Shown piece by piece: positions 1-5,633 of a DNA stretch of 7,456 nucleotides. The notes under the pieces are model-generated. The model did not search any database, was not told the origin of the DNA, and worked only from the letters and a program-made list of their open reading frames with translations. The stretch comes from Halanaerobiaceae bacterium (GTDB taxonomy: Bacteria; Bacillota; Halanaerobiia; Halanaerobiales; DTU029). How positions within the stretch are numbered: position 1 is the first letter of the stretch; each line of letters opens with the position of its first letter. The position numbers and the translations under genes were made by a program. The stretch is from the NCBI GenBank assembly GCA_012521855.1, contig JAAYLO010000010.1, positions 1 to 7,456 of the forward strand, in the 5' to 3' direction.

Positions 1-262
1 CAACAGGTTTGTAAAATACATTTTTTATCTCAAGATCATCCAGTATATCCTTCATTTGACCGGAGATTAAAGGAACAGGATCACTGATAAAATCTACAAA
101 ATCATATCTATCCTGATCAATTAGATGTACAGCTGCAGGGTTTTTATCTATAAATTGAATCTCACTTTTTTTTACCCTGAAAACATCAATATACTTACTG
201 ATACCAGCCAGTACCGGCTTATTCGATATTCTGCTATTCTCTTTCAAAATATAGTATCTCAT
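1..262 (-). CDS. Imm11-like immunity protein, second copy (3' end cut by window edge)
   Basis: The frame is open from an ATG at 262-260 to the left edge, giving 87 residues that start MRYYILKENSRISN. It is a paralogue of the gene just upstream. Residues about 56-87 contain DPVPLISGQMKDILDDLEIK followed by NVFYKPV, against IDIPLISHKFKILLDDLDVK followed by NTFYKPI in the neighbour. That pattern (a PLIS segment, a helix ending in LDDL, then a short strand with FYKP) is what I associate with the Imm11 (DUF1629) family of polymorphic-toxin immunity proteins. The ATG lies 5 bases after the TGA of the preceding gene, so the two are probably translated from one message. An AGGGAT sequence about 8 bases upstream could be the ribosome site. 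The C-terminal half is outside the window, so completeness cannot be judged. Paralogy is clear from the sequence; the immunity role is inferred from the family. Confidence 0.8.
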   Translation of the reverse strand, partial: MRYYILKENSRISNKPVLAGISKYIDVFRVKKSEIQFIDKNPAAVHLIDQDRYDFVDFISDPVPLISGQMKDILDDLEIKNVFYKPV

Positions 263-267
263 CCTGA

Positions 268-828
268 TCAATCCCTGTATTGAGTGGTTTCAACTATAGA
301 AATACCCTTCAGCCCCTCTTCAACAATCCTTTCCTTCAACTCCTCATTTATAATATAAAACCTGGCCAATACCCCCTTTATTTTGAAGATCTTAAAATCC
401 CCTGTTTTTGATCTGTCTATTTCAAAACCACCCTTTATTTCTTTTAATTTTGAAAGGGGGCTTTCTATATAATCAACATTATCCCAGTTGACACAATCAA
501 CTTCTCCTGCCAGCATGAGATAGTATTCGAAGACATCCCGGCTTATATCTGACATGTCTCTCAGAAAGATGGGTTTATAAAAAGTATTTTTGACATCAAG
601 GTCATCCAGTAATATTTTAAATTTATGTGATATTAGCGGTATATCAATATAATAAAAATCAGTAAGCTTTTCTGATGTCCTGTTTACAATATCAATTATT
701 TCCTCTGTATCACTGATATGCTGCCATTCATTTTTATAGATTGCCGTGGTGTTTAGTGTCAGGGGCAGACTATCCAGTTCAAACAAATAATCAAATGCAT
801 AAAAATCCTGTTTCAAAACATAATACAC
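268..828 (-). CDS. Imm11-like (DUF1629) immunity protein, first copy
   Basis: A soluble, acidic protein of about 186 residues with no signal peptide or membrane segment. The middle (about 57-88) has the segment TDFYYIDIPLISHKFKILL continuing into DDLDVKNTFYKPI. The C-terminal part has GDFKIFKIKGVLARFYI, then NEELKERIVEEGLKGISIVE. This order, ending in a helix and a GL.GI.. strand, fits Imm11 proteins, which are encoded beside toxin-delivery genes and are thought to neutralise the cognate toxin in the cytoplasm. The start is uncertain. ATG 834-832 and GTG 837-835 both lie inside the AGGTGAT ribosome site at 833-839, whereas GTG 828-826 sits 4 bases after it, so I prefer GTG (MYYVLKQDF). The ATG start would add MN. 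The gene follows the DUF4280 gene by about 50 bases and precedes a second Imm11-like gene by 5. The family call is by recognition, not a search, and the target toxin is unknown. Confidence 0.75.
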   Translation of the reverse strand: MYYVLKQDFYAFDYLFELDSLPLTLNTTAIYKNEWQHISDTEEIIDIVNRTSEKLTDFYYIDIPLISHKFKILLDDLDVKNTFYKPIFLRDMSDISRDVFEYYLMLAGEVDCVNWDNVDYIESPLSKLKEIKGGFEIDRSKTGDFKIFKIKGVLARFYIINEELKERIVEEGLKGISIVETTQYRD

Positions 829-832
829 ATTC

Positions 833-839
833 ATCACCT
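833..839 (-). promoter_or_regulatory. Ribosome binding site that decides the Imm11-like start
   Basis: The minus strand reads AGGTGAT, then GAAT, then GTG. This pairs well with the 3' end of 16S rRNA. It overlaps the upstream ATG (834-832) and GTG (837-835), which makes those poor starts and favours GTG 828-826. Confidence 0.5.
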
Positions 840-879
840 GATTTCTAATTATTTTTCTTCTGCCTGCTTATTTTTTCAG

Positions 880-1248
880 CTAACCCGGGTCCTTGACCTC
901 TATCACTCCTGCCCACATACACATAAGTTTGCTCTTTGTAGTCAAAAGGGGGATACTTCCTGAAGTGGTATTTGTTTTCACCTCAATCCATGGTGCAGGT
1001 ATAACGGGCACACAGGGCATTTTTTTTAGAACTCCGCCGTTGGCTGCCGTAGCAGCCGCTACAGTTGGATTGACCAGGCTGCTGCAGTTTCCAAAAGCCT
1101 GTATATTTGTTAATGGTATATTATCAGTCATTCTGGCTACAGGATTCCCCCTGATATATACCCTGTTATTCACAGGAACCTTAAGCTTGCTTTCTTCATC
1201 ACCAAATGAGCATTTTAAGAGTGCTCCTTCACAGACATATTCAGCCAT
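880..1248 (-). CDS. DUF4280 PAAR-like spike-tip protein
   Basis: A small protein of 122 residues from ATG 1248. It has the layout of DUF4280/PAAR-like proteins: an opening CEGALLKCSFG (6-16), a glycine-rich strand YIRGNPVARMTDN (31-43), NIQAFGNCSSLVNPTVAAAT (48-67), MPCVPVIPAPW (77-87) and a closing LMCMWAGVIEV (108-118). Cysteines are at 6, 13, 55, 79 and 110. PAAR-like proteins form a small cone that caps the VgrG trimer and sharpens the spike, and they often recruit or carry effectors. Its place 11 bases after the VgrG stop fits that role. An in-frame GTG (1257) and ATG (1251) lie further upstream, but the AGGGGTG ribosome site at 1255-1261 overlaps the GTG and is best spaced for ATG 1248. 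No toxin domain is fused to it, and it ends soon after the tip fold. The family call is confident; the effector partner is unknown. Confidence 0.88.
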   Translation of the reverse strand: MAEYVCEGALLKCSFGDEESKLKVPVNNRVYIRGNPVARMTDNIPLTNIQAFGNCSSLVNPTVAAATAANGGVLKKMPCVPVIPAPWIEVKTNTTSGSIPLLTTKSKLMCMWAGVIEVKDPG

Positions 1249-1254
1249 CATGAT

Positions 1255-1261
1255 CACCCCT
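1255..1261 (-). promoter_or_regulatory. Ribosome binding site for the DUF4280 gene
   Basis: The minus strand reads AGGGGTGATC directly after, and partly overlapping, the VgrG stop codon (1262-1260). The G run ends 8 bases before ATG 1248, which supports that start over the in-frame GTG at 1257 that it overlaps. Confidence 0.5.
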
Positions 1262-2702
1262 AATTTATATTTACTTTTTTGCCCTTCAAATCGATATCCT
1301 GTCCCATTTTTATATTGCTGTTCCTACACTTAATGCTCAAATCCTTACCGGCATTTATAGCCAGATTAGCACCTACATTAATGGCCATATTGGCCCCGAC
1401 ATTTATATCCATATTTTTCTTCGCAGATATTCTCACATTTTCTGAACTTATTATCTCTATTCCATCTTCATCATTTATCCTTATATATATCTCATCATCC
1501 AGTGAAGATATAATAATATCATGCCTGCTCAATCTTATCTCTTTGCCGAAATTGGTCCGTATATATTTTACATCCGGATCAGATACTTTATCTCCTCCTT
1601 TCAATTCCTGACGGATTGAACACTTTATAAAGGCATTCTCTTCATTATCATCCGGGAAATAAAGATAAACTATATCGTCTACTTCAGGCATTATATATAT
1701 ACCTGTATTATTTGCAGCTGTATAGCCTGTACTATATGGGAGTAAAACAGCCTTACTTTTATCCTGTTCTTCATCTATATCAAGATGAACCTTTACCTTG
1801 TCCTCCTTTACTTCCAGGACCTTTCCAGCTAAACTGAGACCTATTAAGTTCTGGTTTGTCAACTTCTCTTGAAATATACCATTTATACTGGACAGTTTAT
1901 ATTCTCCTTTTAAAATCCCGTCTTCCATGTGTATATATACTGACTGGACATATAAGTCCTGTTCCATAAACTTCACCTTGTTTCCCACATCAAAGATCTC
2001 AGTGGACTGTAAATCATAATACTCAAAATCCCTGTGGCTGATATCTTCTGCATAGTTTTCCTTCATTTTATTAAAGCTCCTGATCCTTTTTCTGATCGTA
2101 TAATTAAACTCTTCAATTTCCCTGGTACTGCCCTTTTCTATCCCGAAATGGAATCTTATACCCTCATCAGGATGAGTGCTGTTTGATACCAGTACAGTAT
2201 TGATTTTAGATGCTGCCCTTTTTAAAAACTCCCAGTCGGTTTCCCCATATTGAACCAGAAGGTGCTCCAATTCTTCTTTATCGGCATTATATTTTACATC
2301 TGCCTGTTCATAGTCCTTGATAATCTCCTTTGCCAATTCCTCATATGTCATACTGATATCCTGAAAAGACCGGCAGGTTCTCTTTACATCCAGTAATGAT
2401 GTACAGGATATGCCTTTAATCTCCAGATAATAACATTGCTGTGCGACAGTTAAATTTATTTCTGATATAAGTCCTTTAAACAGTGTCTCTTCATTATCTG
2501 TATGTTTATATATTACATTGATCTCACTCTTCTCATTAGTGCTTTTAATATAATTGTCCTTCTTTTCTTCTGAAAGCAATCCATACAGATACAGGGTGTC
2601 ATGTTCATTTACCTCTTTCCTGATCTCTATTTTGTATATCTGTTTAAATTCAAAATCCTTTACCCTTATATTTTCATATGTTAAAACCTGGCCTTCCCCC
2701 AT
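1260..2702 (-). CDS. VgrG/gpD-like spike protein of a contractile injection system
   Basis: A 480-residue protein with the three parts of a VgrG/gp27-gp5 spike. Residues 1-280 are the gpD (gp27-like) hub, with RSFQDISMTYEELAKEII (111-128) and QYGETDWEFLKRAASKIN (151-168), close to the classic VgrG patterns. Residues about 285-365 are the gp5-like OB domain (LAGKVLEVKEDKVKVHLDID, later VDDIVYLYFPDDNEENAFI). Residues about 385-480 are a beta-helix needle with short repeats ending in KGKKVNIN. In such systems the trimer sits at the tube end and carries a PAAR-like tip, which is the next gene. It is shorter than many proteobacterial VgrGs and has no C-terminal effector extension. The ATG is preceded by a strong ribosome site (AAAGGAGG, about 9 bases upstream). 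A promoter lies at 2750-2758. T6SS-like, eCIS or phage-tail origin cannot be separated without the sheath and tube genes. Confidence 0.9.
   Translation of the reverse strand: MGEGQVLTYENIRVKDFEFKQIYKIEIRKEVNEHDTLYLYGLLSEEKKDNYIKSTNEKSEINVIYKHTDNEETLFKGLISEINLTVAQQCYYLEIKGISCTSLLDVKRTCRSFQDISMTYEELAKEIIKDYEQADVKYNADKEELEHLLVQYGETDWEFLKRAASKINTVLVSNSTHPDEGIRFHFGIEKGSTREIEEFNYTIRKRIRSFNKMKENYAEDISHRDFEYYDLQSTEIFDVGNKVKFMEQDLYVQSVYIHMEDGILKGEYKLSSINGIFQEKLTNQNLIGLSLAGKVLEVKEDKVKVHLDIDEEQDKSKAVLLPYSTGYTAANNTGIYIMPEVDDIVYLYFPDDNEENAFIKCSIRQELKGGDKVSDPDVKYIRTNFGKEIRLSRHDIIISSLDDEIYIRINDEDGIEIISSENVRISAKKNMDINVGANMAINVGANLAINAGKDLSIKCRNSNIKMGQDIDLKGKKVNIN
1332..1409 (-). repeat. Eight-residue (24-base) beta-helix repeats in the VgrG-like gene
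   Basis: Residues 432-457 of the spike protein repeat an eight-residue unit: INVGANMA, INVGANLA, INAGKDLS, and weaker units continue to the C terminus. The DNA shows the same 24-base period in imperfect form. This is the pattern expected for the triple-stranded beta-helix needle of gp5/VgrG proteins and not an independent mobile repeat. Confidence 0.7.
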
Positions 2703-2749
2703 CTTTCTCCCCCTCCTTTTATATTTTTCTTTTAATTCCTGTAATTTTT

Positions 2750-2758
2750 ATTATATCA
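2750..2758 (-). promoter_or_regulatory. Promoter for the VgrG-DUF4280-Imm11 unit
   Basis: The minus strand reads TGATATAAT, a perfect -10 hexamer (2750-2755) with the extended TG element. The -35 region is poor: about three of six bases match at 17-base spacing, in an A-rich stretch. Transcription would start near 2743, giving a leader of about 40 bases before the VgrG ATG. The promoter lies after the hairpin at 2810-2831, so the spike genes seem to be a separate transcription unit. Confidence 0.55.
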
Positions 2759-2809
2759 TGCTTTTGGTATTTTTTGTATTTTTATTTTGTCCTTTTACAA
2801 TAATTAATA

Positions 2810-2831
2810 AAGCCAGGAGACCCTCTGGCTT
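2810..2831 (-). terminator. Probable weak intrinsic terminator ahead of the spike operon
   Basis: The minus strand forms a 7-base-pair stem, AAGCCAG with CTGGCTT, around an 8-base loop. It is followed by TTATTAATTATT, a broken U-rich tail. It would stop transcripts coming from the TPR/Rhs side before the VgrG promoter. The stem is short, so strength is uncertain. No T-rich tail follows on the plus strand. Confidence 0.5.
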
Positions 2832-2840
2832 ACCGGTAAA

Positions 2841-2864
2841 TTAATTTTTATAATATAATCTCAT
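2841..2864 (-). other. Seven-codon ORF (MRLYYKN) with good ribosome site, before a hairpin
   Basis: An ATG at 2864-2862 is preceded, 8 bases away, by GAGGAG (2873-2878) and reads MRLYYKN then TAA. The hairpin at 2810-2831 begins about 10 bases later. It could be a leader peptide, or the stub of a gene lost when the neighbouring TPR copy decayed. It lies in the spacer 2703-2982, which otherwise holds only AT-rich sequence, the hairpin and the VgrG promoter. I claim only that the start signal is well formed. Confidence 0.25.
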
Positions 2865-2982
2865 AAGCTCTACTCCTCTTTTATCTTATCAAGTTTTTTT
2901 TATTAATAAAAATTAAAATAATTTCCGGTATTATTCCAAATATATATTCATTTCATAATTCCTGATACATAATATTTACTTA

Positions 2983-3462
2983 CTACCGAAACAGGATAAT
3001 CATTAACTCCTGCGGTTTCTCATAAGCCATACCTATATTATTATATGCTCTGGCTTTTATTATTTCATCTTCACTCAATTCTATCGCTTTCAGGCTATAT
3101 TCAATACCATTTTCGTAAGGAATATTATATAAGCCCAGATTACAATATGCCGGAGCACAGTCAGGATAGTATTCCAGTACTAAAATAGATTGACCAATAG
3201 TACTGTTTTTATCTTCCATATTTTAAAATTACCCTCCCCTTTTATTGTCTTTCTCAGCCTTTTTTATGAATATTTCTTCCGGTACTTCTACAGGCCCAAG
3301 AAATAAACTTTCTATTCTCCTTATCCCATCTATTACAGGTAAATACAGTATCCTGTTCTTACTTTTCCTCACGGAGACAATTTATTATTTCAAACCTATT
3401 ACCAGAAATGACTAATCTGTTTCCTGGTTTATATCATTTTTTGATCTTAACCACAAATCCCT
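2983..3462 (-). pseudogene. Decayed, truncated copy of the neighbouring TPR-protein gene
   Basis: Pieces in different frames line up in order with the C-terminal part of the 484-residue protein upstream. A stretch RDLWLRSKNDIN (near 3460-3425) resembles GEFFLEPPADIY. In another frame, NRFEIINCLREE resembles DSECIIAKS. After a further one-base shift near 3370, SKNRILYLP and FLGPVEVPEEIFIKKAEKDN match SRERLLYIP and FIGPAEIPEEIMIAKAKDTN. The GTG-TAA frame 3372-3229 ends in a stop. A 78-codon frame (3219-2983) then continues with VLEYYPDCAPAYCNLGL and KAIELSEDEIIKARAYNNIG, matching ALEYDPEYAQAYSNLGL and EAIELTDNDIIKASSYYNIA. The copy lacks about 20 residues before the GP.E.PEE motif and everything past the last TPR helix. 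The 5' half of the gene is absent. The 78-residue frame could still be translated, but it looks like a relic of a tandem duplication. Confidence 0.8.
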
Positions 3463-3486
3463 TTAATAAAGCCACTGTTATTATGT

Positions 3487-3514
3487 TACAGGCCAGGTGA
3501 AAACCCGGCCTGTA
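3487..3514 (-). terminator. Strong hairpin just after the TPR-protein gene
   Basis: An 11-base-pair stem (TACAGGCC with GGCCTGTA outside, one G-T pair, then GG/CC inside) closes a 6-base loop. It begins 3 bases after the TGA of the TPR gene. No run of T follows on either strand, so it may be an imperfect terminator or an RNA-stabilising 3' end and not a classical intrinsic terminator. Confidence 0.45.
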
Positions 3515-3517
3515 GTA

Positions 3518-4972
3518 TCACTCCTTTAATTTCATTTCCATCCTTTCAATTCCCTCTCTATATGCATCATGATCCCTGTGTTCTAAAGCTTTCCTGTAAT
3601 TCTCCAGGGCCTTCTCCCATTCCCCCATTGCCTCATAGGCCATGGCGATGTTGTAATATGAGCTGGCCTTTATGATATCATTATCTGTCAGTTCAATGGC
3701 TTCCCGGCTGTTTTCTATAGACTTATCATATCTTCTCATCTTATAATAAGCCAGTCCCAGATTGCTGTAGGCCTGTGCGTACTCTGGATCATATTCAAGG
3801 GCAAGTTCATAATAAAATATGGCCTCATCTATTTCTCCATCCCTGTATAATTCCTCTGCCAAATCATTGGTGTCCTTTGCTTTTGCAATCATTATCTCCT
3901 CCGGTATTTCTGCCGGGCCTATAAAAATGCCGTCAATGATCTGCATTAAGGCCCCCTTATCTTCACCTTCTTCATATATTGGTACTGCCTGCTCTACTTT
4001 TACCTCACCTGCTGTAATCGGTATATATAAAAGCCTTTCCCGGCTCTTTGCTATTATACATTCACTATCTGTATAATATATATCTGCCGGGGGTTCCAGA
4101 AAAAATTCTCCCATGTTTTTAGTTTCATAATTTACAATTACATATTCCCCGGTATATGTCGGGGGTTCCCACATTGCCTTTGCTGTACCTATTCTGTATA
4201 ATATATAAGGGGGAAAAATCTCTGTCCAATTGCTCTTACCTCTTATATCATAACTATCCCAAATATTTGTCCTTTTATCCATTACTGCTAATGTAGTCTT
4301 TTTATTTAACATTTTATCATCATAAGTATTTAATTGTATAACTACATATTTTTCATTATTCAAACAGACAGCAGCTGTATCTGCATCACCGATTATTTCT
4401 GCCGGAGGCTGATACCTGTATGATACCTCATTTTTCGGTATTATTTTTAATTCCCCATCTATAACATCAAAACCCAGATAGTCCAGCTCCTCCTGAATTA
4501 GCTCATATGCCATATTTCCTTCCTTTACCTCATACTCCTCAACCTCAAAACTATCTATATCCATCAAGGCCAGATATTTTCCTATATTCAATCCAAAATA
4601 TGTTTTCCCATCTTTCCTTAATGGAAATCTTATGCCCACATCACTGATACTGAATCTAGTCGTCTCCCAGGGTTTATCATATTTGACTAAATACAAAATA
4701 TCTGAAGCATCTTTCATGGTCAGGAATCCATAATCCTGATAATAATCAGAATCCAGCTCTATATGTGTGCCAAAATATTCGATGGTCCTGAATCCTTTTT
4801 CCTCTTCTTCAATATCTTTCAGCTGTACTATCTTTATACCATGCCCATTATCAAATCTATAATCACTTTTTAATACAAAGTATATTGACCGGTTTTCCGG
4901 TATTATACTGCTTGTCTCTGCTTTCATAATCATCCCTGTTATTGCAATTAAAATGATAATGGCTATATTCAT
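3518..4972 (-). CDS. Exported or membrane-anchored protein with C-terminal TPR repeats, function unknown
   Basis: A 484-residue protein I do not recognise by family. Residues 1-16 (MNIAIIILIAITGMIM) are a hydrophobic segment that could be a signal peptide or anchor, but it lacks the usual basic residues before the core and has no lipobox cysteine. Residues about 25-345 are rich in aromatic and beta-type segments, and a propeller-like or beta-sandwich fold is possible but unproven. Residues 352-367 (GPAEIPEEIMIAKAKD) link to three TPRs: about 368-399, 399-432 (AYSNLGLAYYKMRRYDKSIE) and 434-470 (SSYYNIAMAYEAMGEWEKAL). TPRs mediate protein-protein contacts, so a scaffold or adaptor role is reasonable inference. 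The ATG has GGAGGT 8 bases upstream. It follows the Rhs remnant by about 40 bases and precedes a decayed copy of itself. No promoter is obvious, so it may be read from the Rhs or IS side. Confidence 0.8.
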   Translation of the reverse strand: MNIAIIILIAITGMIMKAETSSIIPENRSIYFVLKSDYRFDNGHGIKIVQLKDIEEEEKGFRTIEYFGTHIELDSDYYQDYGFLTMKDASDILYLVKYDKPWETTRFSISDVGIRFPLRKDGKTYFGLNIGKYLALMDIDSFEVEEYEVKEGNMAYELIQEELDYLGFDVIDGELKIIPKNEVSYRYQPPAEIIGDADTAAVCLNNEKYVVIQLNTYDDKMLNKKTTLAVMDKRTNIWDSYDIRGKSNWTEIFPPYILYRIGTAKAMWEPPTYTGEYVIVNYETKNMGEFFLEPPADIYYTDSECIIAKSRERLLYIPITAGEVKVEQAVPIYEEGEDKGALMQIIDGIFIGPAEIPEEIMIAKAKDTNDLAEELYRDGEIDEAIFYYELALEYDPEYAQAYSNLGLAYYKMRRYDKSIENSREAIELTDNDIIKASSYYNIAMAYEAMGEWEKALENYRKALEHRDHDAYREGIERMEMKLKE

Positions 4973-5011
4973 TCTCCGATACCTCCGTTATATAGCCTTA
5001 TTGCCAGTGCA

Positions 5012-5543
5012 TCAAATAAGGACTTCATCTATTCCATTACCCACTGCATAGAGCCTCTTTAATTTGTCTCCGCTGTATTTCACAAGCAATGAATATCCTG
5101 ACCATCCTGTCCCTTTTATCATATTCATACCGGACATTCCCTGCCCTGATCATTCTGTTGGAGAAATCATATGTATAGCTTATTACCTCTTCTTCCCTTT
5201 CAAGGGAGATTACCGTCTTACTGATCCTGTTTTCTTCATTATCATAACTGTATTTTTTTACTTCTCCATCTGGATAGGAAACACCTGTAAGCCTGTCCAG
5301 TTTATCATAGCTATAGCAGATCTCTTTTCCATTTGAGTAGATTAATCCTGTTCTCCGGCCTGCTTTATCATAAGTAATAGGTATATACCTCATAAACATG
5401 TGTGGTAATTGTTTTACCTGATCCAGGTCATTATATGTATATACAAATCTATCTTCACCAAGTACCGTCATTGTCTTTATATTACCTGCTTATTCTATTC
5501 TTCTGTTCTGTCTGTCTATGACTGCTGTTATCTGATCTAAATT
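5012..5543 (-). pseudogene. Rhs/YD-repeat protein gene, broken 3' remnant
   Basis: The minus-strand frame beside the IS reads LDQITAVIDRQNRRIE, a stop (TAA 5492-5490), then AGNIKTM, joining YD-repeat sequence across the stop. The frame from ATG 5471 (144 codons to 5037) carries successive YD units: YTYNDLDQV, ITYDKAGRRTGLIYSNGKE, YSYDKLDRLTGVSYPDGE, YSYDNEENRISK, YTYDFSNRMIRAGN and YEYDKRDRMV. After RMVRI the YD pattern ends in this frame. One base over, near 5098-5105, it resumes as GYSLLVKYSGDKLKR and then LYAVGNGIDEVLI, like the YVYGNGIDEP motif late in the Rhs repeat region, ending at TGA 5014-5012. So there is one nonsense codon and one net single-base frameshift. Intact Rhs proteins are very large cages that hold a C-terminal toxin; here the rest is missing, and the IS lies where upstream codons should be. 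No toxin tip is found downstream. Confidence 0.82.
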
Positions 5544-5544
5544 G

Positions 5545-5578
5545 ATATATGATTGTAAAACAAAAACACAATAATTTT
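5545..5578 (+). repeat. Left terminal inverted repeat of the IS
   Basis: It begins ATATATGATT, has ACAAAAA at 5560-5566 and TTTT at 5575-5578. It matches the reverse complement of 7395-7428 at 23 of 34 positions, with two uninterrupted blocks of 10 and 7. The AT-rich composition lowers certainty. Confidence 0.5.
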
Positions 5579-5633
5579 ACACCTTAAAAAGCACTAAAGT
5601 ATTAATTAAAAGAAAATATACTGCTGGAACATT

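Noticed and set aside
893..1333. Plus-strand ORF of 146 codons
   Set aside because: It is antisense to the DUF4280 and VgrG-like genes, which match known families; its product resembles nothing and no fitting ribosome site was seen.
1332..1409. Possible CRISPR-like or tandem DNA repeat
   Set aside because: The 24-base period has no spacers and is explained by eight-residue beta-helix repeats in the spike protein.
1279..1611. Plus-strand ORF of 110 codons with hydrophobic product
   Set aside because: Antisense shadow of the beta-helix coding repeats. The hydrophobicity comes from complementing codons for charged and polar residues.
2554..2844. Plus-strand ORF of 96 codons, hydrophobic
   Set aside because: It begins antisense to the VgrG N terminus and runs into AT-rich spacer containing the VgrG promoter and hairpin. 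No family resemblance.
2703..2982. Possible riboswitch or structured RNA before vgrG
   Set aside because: Only one small hairpin is visible, and AT-rich sequence fills the rest. No recognisable riboswitch core.
3819..4076. Plus-strand ORF of 85 codons
   Set aside because: Antisense to the TPR-protein gene, low-complexity serine- and isoleucine-rich product.
5064..5336. Plus-strand ORF of 90 codons
   Set aside because: Antisense to the Rhs remnant, whose YD-repeat pattern is unmistakable.
5012..5543. Programmed frameshift joining the two Rhs frames
   Set aside because: No slippery heptamer was seen at the shift near 5100, and an upstream nonsense codon in the same gene points to simple decay.
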